Shown in pieces: positions 35,065 through 43,165 of a DNA stretch of 64,000 bases; position 1 is the stretch's first letter; every line of letters starts with the position of its first letter. Source of the DNA: Skermanella sp. TT6 (GTDB lineage Bacteria > Pseudomonadota > Alphaproteobacteria > Azospirillales > Azospirillaceae); assembly GCF_016653635.2 (NCBI RefSeq), contig NZ_CP067420.1, forward strand, positions 2,577,501 to 2,641,500, in the 5' to 3' direction. The position numbers and the translations under genes are program-made. The notes under the pieces were generated by a model. The model saw only the letters and a list, made by a program, of their open reading frames with translations, made no database searches and was not told the origin of the DNA.

Positions 35065-36944
35065 CGAGACAGCTCCTCCTCGAGCGTGCCCTGGGCGGCG
35101 CTCAGCCGGATCCGGGCCTTGTGCATCTCCACCCGGGCGTTCGCCTCGTTGAGGCGGGCGGCCAGGACGTCCTGGTAGCGGTTGACCACCTCGAACTCCG
35201 TCGCGAGCCCCCGCTCCCGCTCGTCGACGATCCGCTCGTAGGCGAAGCCCGCCAGTTCCATGTCGCCCCTGCTGACCAGCATCAGGGACTGCGCCCCGCG
35301 GATGTCGGCGAGCGCCCGATCGACCGAATTGACGATCTTCTGCCTGGTCTGGCGCGCCCGGTCGAAGGCGTTGCGCTCGTCCGTCCGAGCGCGGCTCAGG
35401 GCGGCGCGGGCGGCCTGGTTGCCAAGCGGATACAGGTATCGGACGCCGATGAAGATGTTGGTCTTGTCCGGCTTGGTCAGGTTCATCAACGCATCGGCCG
35501 GATTGCCGAACCCGAAGGAGAGATCACTCTGCGTCAGCTGGGCGGTCACCACCAGATCGATGTCCGGCGCCGCCTGGTTGTCGCGGAACGCGAGAGACAG
35601 TTTGGCCAGTTCCAGGTCCTCTTGCGCCGTCATGATCTCCGGATGGCCGATCAGCGCGCGGTCGTAGGCGTCCGACGGCGGCTCGGGCACGGTTTCCGCC
35701 AGCAGCGCCTCCGCGTCGGCGGGGATCAGCACCATGTCGGGATCGGCCGACATCAGGGTGAGCAGGGAGTTGGAGCGCAAAAGGTACTGGGTCCAGGCTG
35801 CCTCCTCCCGCAGGGCGAAGGAGGCCAGTTCCTGCTGGATCTGGCCCAGTTCGTAGTTGGTCACCGTCCCGGAGCCGATCAGCCGCTCGACCCGGCCGCG
35901 CCGCTGGTCCAGGACGCTTTTCTGCTCGTTCAGGATCCGGATGTCCTGCAGGCTGCGGATCATGTCCCAGTAGAGTTGGAGCGCTTCGGCCAGCGTCGCG
36001 TTGCGGGCCGCCTGCTCGGCGAAGACGGCGCGGCGGCTGCCGCTGCGCGCGGCCTCCAGGCTGAAGTTCTCCGGTGATCCGACCCTGCCGAAGCCCTTGG
36101 TGTAGGGGAGCGGCATGGTCGCCGAGAGCGACGCCGAGCTGGTCCAGAACAGCTTTTCGCCCCAGCCGAATGGGTCGGTCGCCGAGATCGGCCGGGTCAG
36201 CGCCGGCGCCTGGGCGCCGGCCTTGCTGTTGTAGATGGAGCTCAACGACAGGCTGCCCTGGGCCCCGAAGGTGAACATCTTGGACATCTCGACCGTGGTG
36301 GTCAGCCGTTTGCCGGGGAGTCCCTTGATGCTGGCAGCTTCCTCCCGTTCCGAATATTCCGGCTCCTGGCCGCACAAGCCCGGGCCGACGCCGCCGTTGA
36401 TCAGCCTGTCATCCTCGAAGACGCAAGGGACTTTCTCGCCGTCGACCTCCTCCACGGTTCCCGTGTTGCCCTGCACGAAATCCGGTATGCCGTCGCCGTC
36501 GTCGTCCCGGGTCAAGTCGGTCTCGGCGGTGCGGGGACGGCCGATCGTCTCGATCCGGTCCGCCGTCTTGTTGACGCTGAGGCTGACCGACGTGACGAGG
36601 TTCAGGTCGAAGGCGGCCTCCCTCTGGGTGATCTGCGTGCCCGCCGAAGCGATCGCCTCGCGCGCCGCCAGCAGGCCGAAATTCTCGCGCAGCAGGGTAT
36701 CGGCGAGGATCCCCAGGGTGATCTCCCGCGGTGCGAGGCTGTCCAGCAGGCGCCGCACGCCTGTGGCCGACCCCGAGGCGGCGAGCCGGACCATGGCGAC
36801 GGGGTCGAACCCGCCGCCTTCCATGGCCTGCGCATGGGCGGGGGCGACCAGGGTGAACGGCAGCAGGGCCAGAAACAGGCCTGGAAGAGCCTGATGCAAC
36901 CTGATCAAACTCGCTCCACGGATTCTTCCAACAAGAGCTTGCAT
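35061..36944 (-). CDS. TolC-family outer-membrane protein (first of tandem) with Ca-binding-like insert
   Basis: The 627-residue protein has a signal peptide ending PAHAQA, then the shared plan of the tandem trio (EAAFDLNLVTSVSL, MPLPYTKGFG, TolC helical hairpins). Between residues 140 and 200 it has an insert containing DDDGDGIPD, a thrombospondin-type-3-like calcium loop, and two Cys. ATG 36944 is taken as start; a TTG at 36968 is possible. It is the promoter-proximal gene of a four-gene operon and diverges from the sigma-54 activator. Confidence 0.82.
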   Translation of the reverse strand: MQALVGRIRGASLIRLHQALPGLFLALLPFTLVAPAHAQAMEGGGFDPVAMVRLAASGSATGVRRLLDSLAPREITLGILADTLLRENFGLLAAREAIASAGTQITQREAAFDLNLVTSVSLSVNKTADRIETIGRPRTAETDLTRDDDGDGIPDFVQGNTGTVEEVDGEKVPCVFEDDRLINGGVGPGLCGQEPEYSEREEAASIKGLPGKRLTTTVEMSKMFTFGAQGSLSLSSIYNSKAGAQAPALTRPISATDPFGWGEKLFWTSSASLSATMPLPYTKGFGRVGSPENFSLEAARSGSRRAVFAEQAARNATLAEALQLYWDMIRSLQDIRILNEQKSVLDQRRGRVERLIGSGTVTNYELGQIQQELASFALREEAAWTQYLLRSNSLLTLMSADPDMVLIPADAEALLAETVPEPPSDAYDRALIGHPEIMTAQEDLELAKLSLAFRDNQAAPDIDLVVTAQLTQSDLSFGFGNPADALMNLTKPDKTNIFIGVRYLYPLGNQAARAALSRARTDERNAFDRARQTRQKIVNSVDRALADIRGAQSLMLVSRGDMELAGFAYERIVDERERGLATEFEVVNRYQDVLAARLNEANARVEMHKARIRLSAAQGTLEEELSR

Positions 36945-37021
36945 CAGCGCCTGGTTTCTCAAGCACAATGTGATCAGATCGGATTGATGACACTTCGTGA
37001 GGCGAACGGCAAGCCTTTGTA

Positions 37022-37057
37022 GGTAGACAAATTGATGCGTTTACGGGTAGATCTACC
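37022..37057. promoter_or_regulatory. Palindromic operator candidate between TolC operon and sigma-54 activator
   Basis: A perfect 12-bp palindrome GGTAGATCTACC lies at 37046-37057, 23 bp before the activator's start. A half-site GGTAGA (37022-37027) lies 24 bp to its left in the same orientation. The spacing of about two helical turns suits cooperative binding by a dimeric regulator. No clear -24/-12 sigma-54 promoter was found by eye in this 136-bp gap. Confidence 0.5.
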
Positions 37058-37080
37058 GAACCGGAGGGATAGGCGGCGCG

Positions 37081-38400
37081 ATGCACATGCCGTTTCGGGT
37101 CCGATCCGTTCCGTCGACGATCGCGCCGCCCCACCTGCCCAACCACAAGCACCCGCGCGCCATGGACGATGATTACCGTCAGCCAAGTCCTTATTCCGCA
37201 GGGATTTTCGCCGACAGCAGCAGCGACCATATCAACGAATGCATCGCCCGGATCGAAGCCCTGAAGTTCAAGGTCCTCGGCAACTCAAGGTTGGCCGACT
37301 TCGAGCAGCATGAGTTCCTGAGCGAGCTGAACACCCTGCGGGCAGCCTATCTCCACCTCTGTACCCTGTCGCTGCCCGCGCCGGCTGCCCTGAACGAGCA
37401 GATGCGGCCGGCGGTCGGGTCCCGCGGCCGCGCGAACCTGGAACTGGAAGGAGTCCTGGGCGCCAACCACCAGATCGCGGCCAACCTGGACCGCATCGCG
37501 CGCATAGCCCCGTCCCAGCTTACCGTCCTGCTGGAGGGGGAGACCGGGTCCGGCAAGGAACTGTTCGCCCGGATCATCCATCTCAACAGCAAGCGCGACA
37601 AGTTCGTCGCCGTCAACTGCGGGGCGCTGCCCAGCGGCGTGATCGAATCCGAACTCTTCGGCCACTCGAAGGGCGCCTTCACCGGCGCCACGGCGGACCG
37701 CAAGGGCAGGTTCGAGGAGGCCAACGGCGGCACGATCTTCCTGGACGAGGTCGGGGAACTGGAGCCTCTCGCCCAGGTCAAGCTGCTGCGCACCCTGGAT
37801 GTCGGCGAGATCCAGAGGGTCGGATCGGACAAGGTGACCAAGGTCGATGTCCGGGTCATCGCCGCGACCAATCGGAACCTGGAGCAGATGGTCAGCAACG
37901 GGACCTTCCGCGAGGACCTGTTCTTCCGCCTGAACATCTGCCACCTGCTGATCCCGCCGCTGCGGGAGCGGCGGGACGAGATCCAGCTGCTGCTGGAATA
38001 TTTCATCCGAAAGGTCTGCGCCGACAACGGCATCCCGGTGCCGACCCTGGATCCGGAACTGAAGCGGTTCCTGGTGGAAACCTATCATTATCCAGGCAAC
38101 ATCCGGGAACTGCGGAACCTGGGCATGTACATCGCCCATATCTTCGACGGCCGTCCGGTACGCGTGGCGGACCTGCCCCAGCGCTACACCCGGGCGCACA
38201 TCGATCCGGCGCCGGCGCATCCCGACGACGACCACCGCGTGGTTCGCGACCGGGCCGAGCGCAGCCATCTGAGCGAACTGCTGCTGCGCCACAGCGGCGA
38301 CATCAAGGCGGTCTGCGCGGCCCTGGACCTGTCGCGCGCGCGCCTGTACCAGCTCCTCAAGAAGCACCATCTCCGCCCCGACGAGTTCCGCCAGCGCTGA
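37081..38400 (+). CDS. Sigma-54-dependent transcriptional activator (AAA+, Fis-type HTH)
   Basis: The 439-residue protein has an N-terminal region without a receiver or known sensor fold (1-110), then the AAA+ domain: Walker A EGETGSGKE near 158, GAFTGA near 205 (sigma-54 contact), Walker B GGTIFLDEVGE, RVIAATNRNL, and the R-finger segment FREDLFFRLN. A Fis-type HTH follows near the end (LLLRHSGDIKAVCAALDLSRARLYQLLKKH). The start could instead be the ATG at 37162. The absence of a receiver suggests control by another protein or ligand, perhaps the neighbouring FHA/PP2C proteins. Confidence 0.88.
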   Translation: MHMPFRVRSVPSTIAPPHLPNHKHPRAMDDDYRQPSPYSAGIFADSSSDHINECIARIEALKFKVLGNSRLADFEQHEFLSELNTLRAAYLHLCTLSLPAPAALNEQMRPAVGSRGRANLELEGVLGANHQIAANLDRIARIAPSQLTVLLEGETGSGKELFARIIHLNSKRDKFVAVNCGALPSGVIESELFGHSKGAFTGATADRKGRFEEANGGTIFLDEVGELEPLAQVKLLRTLDVGEIQRVGSDKVTKVDVRVIAATNRNLEQMVSNGTFREDLFFRLNICHLLIPPLRERRDEIQLLLEYFIRKVCADNGIPVPTLDPELKRFLVETYHYPGNIRELRNLGMYIAHIFDGRPVRVADLPQRYTRAHIDPAPAHPDDDHRVVRDRAERSHLSELLLRHSGDIKAVCAALDLSRARLYQLLKKHHLRPDEFRQR

Positions 38401-38411
38401 GCCGGCCGGAC

Positions 38412-38681
38412 TCACCGATCCCGCAGCCGGCCGGCAAGGTCCGCGACATGGGCGGCCAGGGCCCCCGCGAGGCAGAGCGCGACCCAGCCCCACCATCCGT
38501 CGCTCAGCGCCGCTCGGAGCGCCAGCATCAGGCAGGCGCCCGACGCCAGGTTGGGCAGGAGCGACCAGGCCAGCCGGGCTCGCCCCCGGCGCCTCATCCA
38601 GGCGAACAGCGCCGCCGCCTCGATCGCCACCATCACCAGGATGGCGTCGACGATCCGGCCGCCGGCGAAAAGCTCTTCCAC
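38412..38681 (-). CDS. Small membrane protein (three hydrophobic segments)
   Basis: The 89-residue protein starts at a GTG (38681) and has three hydrophobic stretches (about 11-27, 38-58, 62-82) with Arg-rich loops. GGGGAG lies upstream. It follows fusA on the same strand but is separated from it by a strong terminator, whose tail overlaps its upstream region. It converges with the sigma-54 activator (11 bp). I do not recognise the family. The coding bias and clean topology make it likely real. Confidence 0.6.
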   Translation of the reverse strand: MEELFAGGRIVDAILVMVAIEAAALFAWMRRRGRARLAWSLLPNLASGACLMLALRAALSDGWWGWVALCLAGALAAHVADLAGRLRDR

Positions 38682-38699
38682 GGCAAACGGCTCCCCGAA

Positions 38700-38733
38700 A
38701 AGGAAAGCGGCCCGGGAGTTTCCTCCCGGGCCG
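38700..38733 (-). terminator. Rho-independent terminator of fusA
   Basis: CGGCCCGGGAG (38708-38718) pairs perfectly with CTCCCGGGCCG (38723-38733) around a 4-nt loop. Read on the minus strand, the stem is followed by CTTTCCTTTTC. It lies 30 bp after the fusA stop. Confidence 0.85.
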
Positions 38734-38762
38734 TCCTTCCGACTTCGCGACGGTCCGTGACC

Positions 38763-40886
38763 TTACGCGGCGGCCTTCGAGGCGATGACCTCGTCGGCAA
38801 CGTTGCGCGGCACCGGATCGTAGTGGCTGAACTCCATCGTGAAGGTCGCACGGCCGGAGGTCATGCTGCGCAGGTCGCCGATGAAGCCGAACATCTCGGA
38901 CAGCGGGACGTGCGCTTCGACCGCCAGGTTCATGCCGCGCTCGAACTGGCCCAGGATCAGGCCGCGGCGACGGTTCAGGTCGCCGATCACGTCGCCCAGG
39001 TGGTTCTCGGGGGTGACGACCTCGACCTTCATGATCGGCTCGAGCAGGACCGGGTTGGCCCGGCGGATCGCCTCGCGGAAGCAGGCCTTGGCCGCGATCT
39101 CGAACGCCAGCGCGCTGGAGTCGACGTCGTGGTACTTGCCGTCCACCAGGGTCGCCTTGAAGTCCACGGTCGGGAAACCGGCCAGGACGCCGTCTTCCTT
39201 CTGGACCTCGATGCCGCTGCCGACCGCCGGGATGTACTCGCGGGGCACGGCGCCGCCGACGATCGCGTCGACGAACTCGAAGCCCTCGCCGCGCTCCTTC
39301 GGCTCGAAGATGACCTTGACTTCGGCGAACTGGCCCGAACCGCCGGTCTGCTTCTTGTGGGTGTAGACGTGTTCGATCTTGCTGGTGATCGTCTCACGGT
39401 ACGCCACCTGCGGACGGCCCACGACGGCTTCCACGCCGAACTCGGTGCGGATGCGGTCGATGGTGATCTCCAGGTGAAGCTCGCCCATGCCGCGCAGGAT
39501 GGTCTGCCCGGTTTCCTTGTCCAGCTCCAGGCGGAGCGAGGGGTCGGCGCGGACCATCTTGCCCAGCGCGGTGCCCAGCTTCTCCTGGTCGCCCTTGGCC
39601 TTCGGCTCGACCGACACGCTGATGACGGGGTCGGGGAACTTCATGCGCTCCAGGATGACCGGGCTGGCCGGATCGCACAGGGTGTCGCCGGTCTCGGTCT
39701 CGGCCAGCGAGACGAAGGCGATGATGTCGCCCGCGCGGCATTCCTCGATCGCGTTGGTATCCTTGGCGTAGACCTCGACCATGCGGCCGATGCGCTCGCG
39801 CTTGCCGCGGGTCGAGTTCAGCAGGGTCATGCCCTTGGCCGCCACGCCGGAATAGACGCGGGCGAAGGTCAGCGCGCCGAACTGGTTGTTGATCACCTTG
39901 AAGGCCAGCGCGGAGAACGGCTCGTCGTCCGAGCAGATACGCTCGCCGACGACTTCGCCTTCCTCGTTGACGGTCTTGATCGCCTCGACGTCGGTCGGGG
40001 AGGGCAGGTACCAGACCACGGCGTCCAGCATCTGCGGCACGCCCTTGTTCTTGAACGAGCTACCCGCGATGACCGGGGTAAAGGCGCTGCTGACGGTGCC
40101 CTTGCGGATGCACTTGCGGAGGACGTCGACCGACGGGTCCTCGCCGCTGTCCAGGTAGGCTTCCATGGCCGCGTCGTCCTGCTCGAGCGCGGTGTCGATC
40201 AGTTCCTGGCGGTACTTCGGGATGTCCCGGAGGATGTCGAGGTCTTCCTTGACGTCGATCTTCAGCTTGGCCGCGAGATCGTCGGTGATCTCCCACTCTT
40301 CCCACTGGGCGTCCTTCTCGTCCGAGAACCAGACGAGCGCCTTCATGGTGACGAGATCGATCAGGCCGCGGAAGTTGTCCTCCGAGCCGATCGGCAGCGA
40401 CAGGATCATCGGGCGGGCGCCCAGACGGTTGATGATCATGTCGACGCAGCGGCGGAAGTTGGCGCCGGAACGGTCCATCTTGTTGACGTAGCACATGCGC
40501 GGGACGTTGTAGTTGTCCGCGAGGCGCCAGTTCGTCTCCGACTGCGGCTCGACGCCGGCGACGCCGTCGAACACCACCACGGCACCGTCGAGCACGCGCA
40601 GCGAACGATTCACCTCGATCGTGAAGTCGACGTGGCCCGGGGTGTCGATCACGTTGATCTGGTGATCCTTCCAGAACACGGTCACGGCCGCGCTCTGGAT
40701 GGTGATGCCGCGCTTCTGCTCCTGCTCCATGTAATCGGTGGTGGCGGCACCGTCGTGCACCTCACCGATCTTGTAGCTGCGGCCCGTGTAATAAAGGATG
40801 CGCTCCGTCGTGGTGGTCTTGCCGGCATCGACGTGGGCGATGATGCCGATGTTGCGCATGTCCTTGAGTGGCGTTCTGCGTGCCAT
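38763..40886 (-). CDS. fusA: Elongation factor G
   Basis: The 707-residue GTPase begins [22 protein letters not shown] and continues G1 HVDAGKTT, switch [10 protein letters not shown] and NKMD/S motifs, then EF-G domains II-V. It ends [18 protein letters not shown], as in bona fide EF-G. It translocates tRNAs on the ribosome. The ATG at 40886 is fixed by the family N-terminus. Genes usually found with fusA (rpsL, rpsG, tuf) are absent, so this is a solitary locus, perhaps a second copy. A clear terminator follows. Confidence 0.95.
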   Translation of the reverse strand: MARRTPLKDMRNIGIIAHVDAGKTTTTERILYYTGRSYKIGEVHDGAATTDYMEQEQKRGITIQSAAVTVFWKDHQINVIDTPGHVDFTIEVNRSLRVLDGAVVVFDGVAGVEPQSETNWRLADNYNVPRMCYVNKMDRSGANFRRCVDMIINRLGARPMILSLPIGSEDNFRGLIDLVTMKALVWFSDEKDAQWEEWEITDDLAAKLKIDVKEDLDILRDIPKYRQELIDTALEQDDAAMEAYLDSGEDPSVDVLRKCIRKGTVSSAFTPVIAGSSFKNKGVPQMLDAVVWYLPSPTDVEAIKTVNEEGEVVGERICSDDEPFSALAFKVINNQFGALTFARVYSGVAAKGMTLLNSTRGKRERIGRMVEVYAKDTNAIEECRAGDIIAFVSLAETETGDTLCDPASPVILERMKFPDPVISVSVEPKAKGDQEKLGTALGKMVRADPSLRLELDKETGQTILRGMGELHLEITIDRIRTEFGVEAVVGRPQVAYRETITSKIEHVYTHKKQTGGSGQFAEVKVIFEPKERGEGFEFVDAIVGGAVPREYIPAVGSGIEVQKEDGVLAGFPTVDFKATLVDGKYHDVDSSALAFEIAAKACFREAIRRANPVLLEPIMKVEVVTPENHLGDVIGDLNRRRGLILGQFERGMNLAVEAHVPLSEMFGFIGDLRSMTSGRATFTMEFSHYDPVPRNVADEVIASKAAA

Positions 40887-42074
40887 GAGTACTATTCCTG
40901 AGCCAGTCTCGACCGACGCCGAGACGTCGGAGGATAACCCCGGCTTTATGGGTTGGAGTTCGCCGACCGCGACCGTCCACCTTCCATCGGGGAAGCGGGC
41001 AGGGGCGGCAGTTGCGCGCTCAGGCGGCCGGGTCGGATGACCCGCCGCCATTGCACTGTCCTATACAGGAAATTTGGTACCGAAAATATGGCAGTGACCT
41101 CAAAAAGGTAAGTGCGACATTTCGTCTCTCCCCTCCGAAGGACGGTTCCGGAAAATTTCCACATAGTGTCGGCGCGGCGCAACACCAGCCATGAAACCGC
41201 GGAATCTGTCCGAAGTTGTCCCGTCAGGCGTCTTTCCTGTTGACTATGCTAAACGATTTCATGCAGTTATCCCGATTGCCCAAAATATAGGCAACGCTTC
41301 GAGACCCCTGTCCTGAGCGAAGGACGCACACTTCTCCCGTGACTTTCCCACAAGGTTATCCACAGGAACTGGGGAAATCATGCCCGCGCGGGCAGCCATT
41401 GCGCGGCTCTGCGGCACGGATCATTAGGAGCAGGAAGCCACGACTCGATACTCCCAACTATATCGCCATCGGTTGACTTTCCATGCCTCGGGCGCGGGAC
41501 GCGCGAAGCGCCGGATGAACCGCAGAACGGTGACCAACCCATGAAGAACAGGTTAATGTGTAGAAAAACCTATAATCCGATCTCTGTCCTGCGCCGATGC
41601 TCTCAGCTTATCTTCCTATCCCCCTATTGCCGTTCCGCCCGACGCTCTTCATGCATCTCACGGGAAAAATACGGGATCTGCAGAATCGCATTGCCCATCA
41701 CCTGCAAGTTCGCAGTTAGCATCCGCATCATGAAAATTCATCATGATCGCATCGCTGGGGAACTTTCCCTGTTCTCAGTGCCGAAGCGGCCGCCGGGCGA
41801 TATCGGCTTCCGGCCCCGCGCTTGGGTGCGTGCCGCGGACGAGTTCGCAGCGCGTCGCCGGGCACGCCATTTACCCGGTCTTCCATCCGACGTTAAAAAT
41901 ACTCAACACAAGGCCGTTTGAGATTCCGAACGGATCCTTCGGGCCATGGCGCCTGCGGGACCCGGGCCTGCGGCAGCGTACCTCTTTTTTGAGCGGTCCA
42001 TCCGCTTCGTATTCGCACACCATGCGACTGCTTTGGGTTCTACTGGAATTCAGGCATGCGCCAGGGAGAACGCG
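40887..42074. other. Long gene-poor spacer with a perfect DnaA-box sequence
   Basis: These 1188 bp contain no gene I can support. Frames up to about 126 codons exist (for example 41541-41921) but have poor codon use and no ribosome-binding site. The spacer is more AT-rich than its surroundings. It holds one perfect DnaA box (41356-41364), a 7/9 match TTATCCCGA at 41267-41275, and a small hairpin GTCCT..AGGAC near 41310. It should include the fusA promoter on its left side and one for the 42075 gene on its right. Confidence 0.5.
41356..41364 (+). promoter_or_regulatory. Perfect DnaA-box sequence
   Basis: TTATCCACA matches the high-affinity DnaA box exactly and lies in the gene-free spacer left of the receiver genes. 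A single box is not an origin; it may titrate DnaA or regulate a neighbouring promoter. Confidence 0.4.
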
Positions 42075-42332
42075 ATGCTCAAGCTAGGAACCAGGGTCGG
42101 GTACGGAGATCAGGTCGGTCGTATCGTGGGGCGGACCATCGAACTGCAACCCAAGTACGACATCATGCTCGCCAACGGCACCATCCGCTCCTATGTGCGG
42201 GAGGTGGACCTCGTGCTCGTCCCGCTGCCGTCCGACAGGCCACTGGTCGGCGAGACCCGCGGGCCTATGTCGATGCGGCGGAACGACGTGAACGAAGAGG
42301 AGCGGGATGCGGATCCTGATCGTGGAAGATGA
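42075..42332 (+). CDS. Small beta-rich hypothetical protein upstream of a receiver gene
   Basis: The 85-residue protein starts MLKLGTRVGYGDQVGRIVGR and continues with short beta-like strands (IELQPKYDIMLANG, VREVDLVLVPL), resembling a small SH3/KOW-like barrel, then a charged tail. CAGGGAG precedes the ATG at 42075. Its last 26 bp overlap the next gene's start in another frame, which implies translational coupling with that response regulator. The function is unknown. Confidence 0.6.
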   Translation: MLKLGTRVGYGDQVGRIVGRTIELQPKYDIMLANGTIRSYVREVDLVLVPLPSDRPLVGETRGPMSMRRNDVNEEERDADPDRGR

Positions 42333-42735
42333 TGGTCTGCTGGCCGCGAAGCTGGGGCTGACGCTGGAGGATGGCGGGCACGAGGTCGTCGGCTACGCCA
42401 CGACCGTGAAGGCGGCCATGGACCTTGCGCAGCGGCACCGCCCGGCCCTGACCCTGATGGATATCGATCTCGGGCCGGGAGGAAGCGGCATCGCCGCGGC
42501 CCGGGGCATGAAGAAGCATTTCGGGCTGGTTTCGCTGTTCGTCACCGAACAGCCGGACAGGGCCAGGCTGGCCGCCGACGCCGCCCTGGGCTTCCTGGCG
42601 AAGCCTTATGCGGCAGGTGCCGTCCTGCACAGCATCCGGGTCGCGGCATCGATCATGGCAAACGAGCCGCCGGACGAGCTGCCCGACGGCCTGATGCTGT
42701 TCACGGAAGCTGGAATGGTACGGGCCGATCCGTAA
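42307..42735 (+). CDS. Stand-alone response-regulator receiver protein
   Basis: The 142-residue protein is a receiver domain without an output domain: acidic pocket ILIVEDDG, phospho-acceptor LTLMDIDLGPGGSG (Asp near 55), a Thr in LFVTEQP, and the conserved Lys in FLAKPYAAG. GAGGAGCGGG precedes the ATG. Such single-domain regulators act by protein-protein contact downstream of a histidine kinase. No cognate kinase is adjacent. Confidence 0.87.
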   Translation: MRILIVEDDGLLAAKLGLTLEDGGHEVVGYATTVKAAMDLAQRHRPALTLMDIDLGPGGSGIAAARGMKKHFGLVSLFVTEQPDRARLAADAALGFLAKPYAAGAVLHSIRVAASIMANEPPDELPDGLMLFTEAGMVRADP

Positions 42736-42762
42736 GGCGGCGTCTCGCCTGGACGGGGCCGC

Positions 42763-42927
42763 TCAGGCCGCCATGCGCTCGGCCGCGGCACGCCGGCTCA
42801 GGCGGAGCCGGGCGATCATGGCCTCGATGGTTTCCCGTTCGACCGCGTCGCGGCGCATGACGAGCTGGATGATCGGATCGTTCAGCAGATCGTTCAGTGA
42901 GGGTTCTTTACGCGGATTGCCGGTCAT
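42763..42927 (-). CDS. 54-residue helical hypothetical protein
   Basis: A GGGGGAG lies 7 nt before the ATG at 42927. The protein reads with good codon use through LNDLLNDPIIQLVMRRDAVE and an Arg/Ala-rich C-terminal helix (MIARLRLSRRAAAERMAA). It converges on the receiver gene (28 bp between stops). The amphipathic, basic pattern suggests a small DNA- or protein-binding helix pair, but I cannot assign a function. Confidence 0.65.
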   Translation of the reverse strand: MTGNPRKEPSLNDLLNDPIIQLVMRRDAVERETIEAMIARLRLSRRAAAERMAA

Positions 42928-43165
42928 GACGTTTCTCCCCCTTGGGCGCGCAGTTCGTAGACTAGCGCATTCGCCTTACTGGCGCTTTGCACCTTTATGA
43001 ACCAAATGCTACTCCATGTCCGCAGCGCTTACGAGAGTGATCTTTCGAGTAGCGAACCAATAAATTGACAGGAAGTCTTGGCGAGTACAAGACAAATTCC
43101 CTGCTGTTTTGCTTTGCTTCGACTGGTATTACCGCATTCCTCTTCGCAACCGCAAAAAAGCCAAC

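Noticed and set aside
36900-37080. Sigma-54 promoter (TGGCAC-N5-TTGC) for the TolC operon or the activator
   Set aside because: TTGC occurs several times on both strands but without a GG at the proper distance upstream.
26278-38400. Reading the FHA/PP2C genes as part of a type VI secretion locus
   Set aside because: FHA and PP2C proteins occur in such loci, but no TssB/C, ClpV, VgrG, Hcp or TssJ-M gene is present.
38448-40901. 817-codon open frame antisense to fusA
   Set aside because: It mirrors fusA codon structure and lacks any family motif or start signal.
41356-41364. Chromosomal replication origin
   Set aside because: Only one perfect and one imperfect DnaA box are visible, with no AT-rich unwinding repeat and no typical origin neighbours (dnaA, parAB, hemE).
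41541-41921. 126-codon open frame in the large spacer
   Set aside because: Codon use is unlike neighbouring genes, it is Cys/Arg/Ser-rich and lacks a ribosome-binding site.
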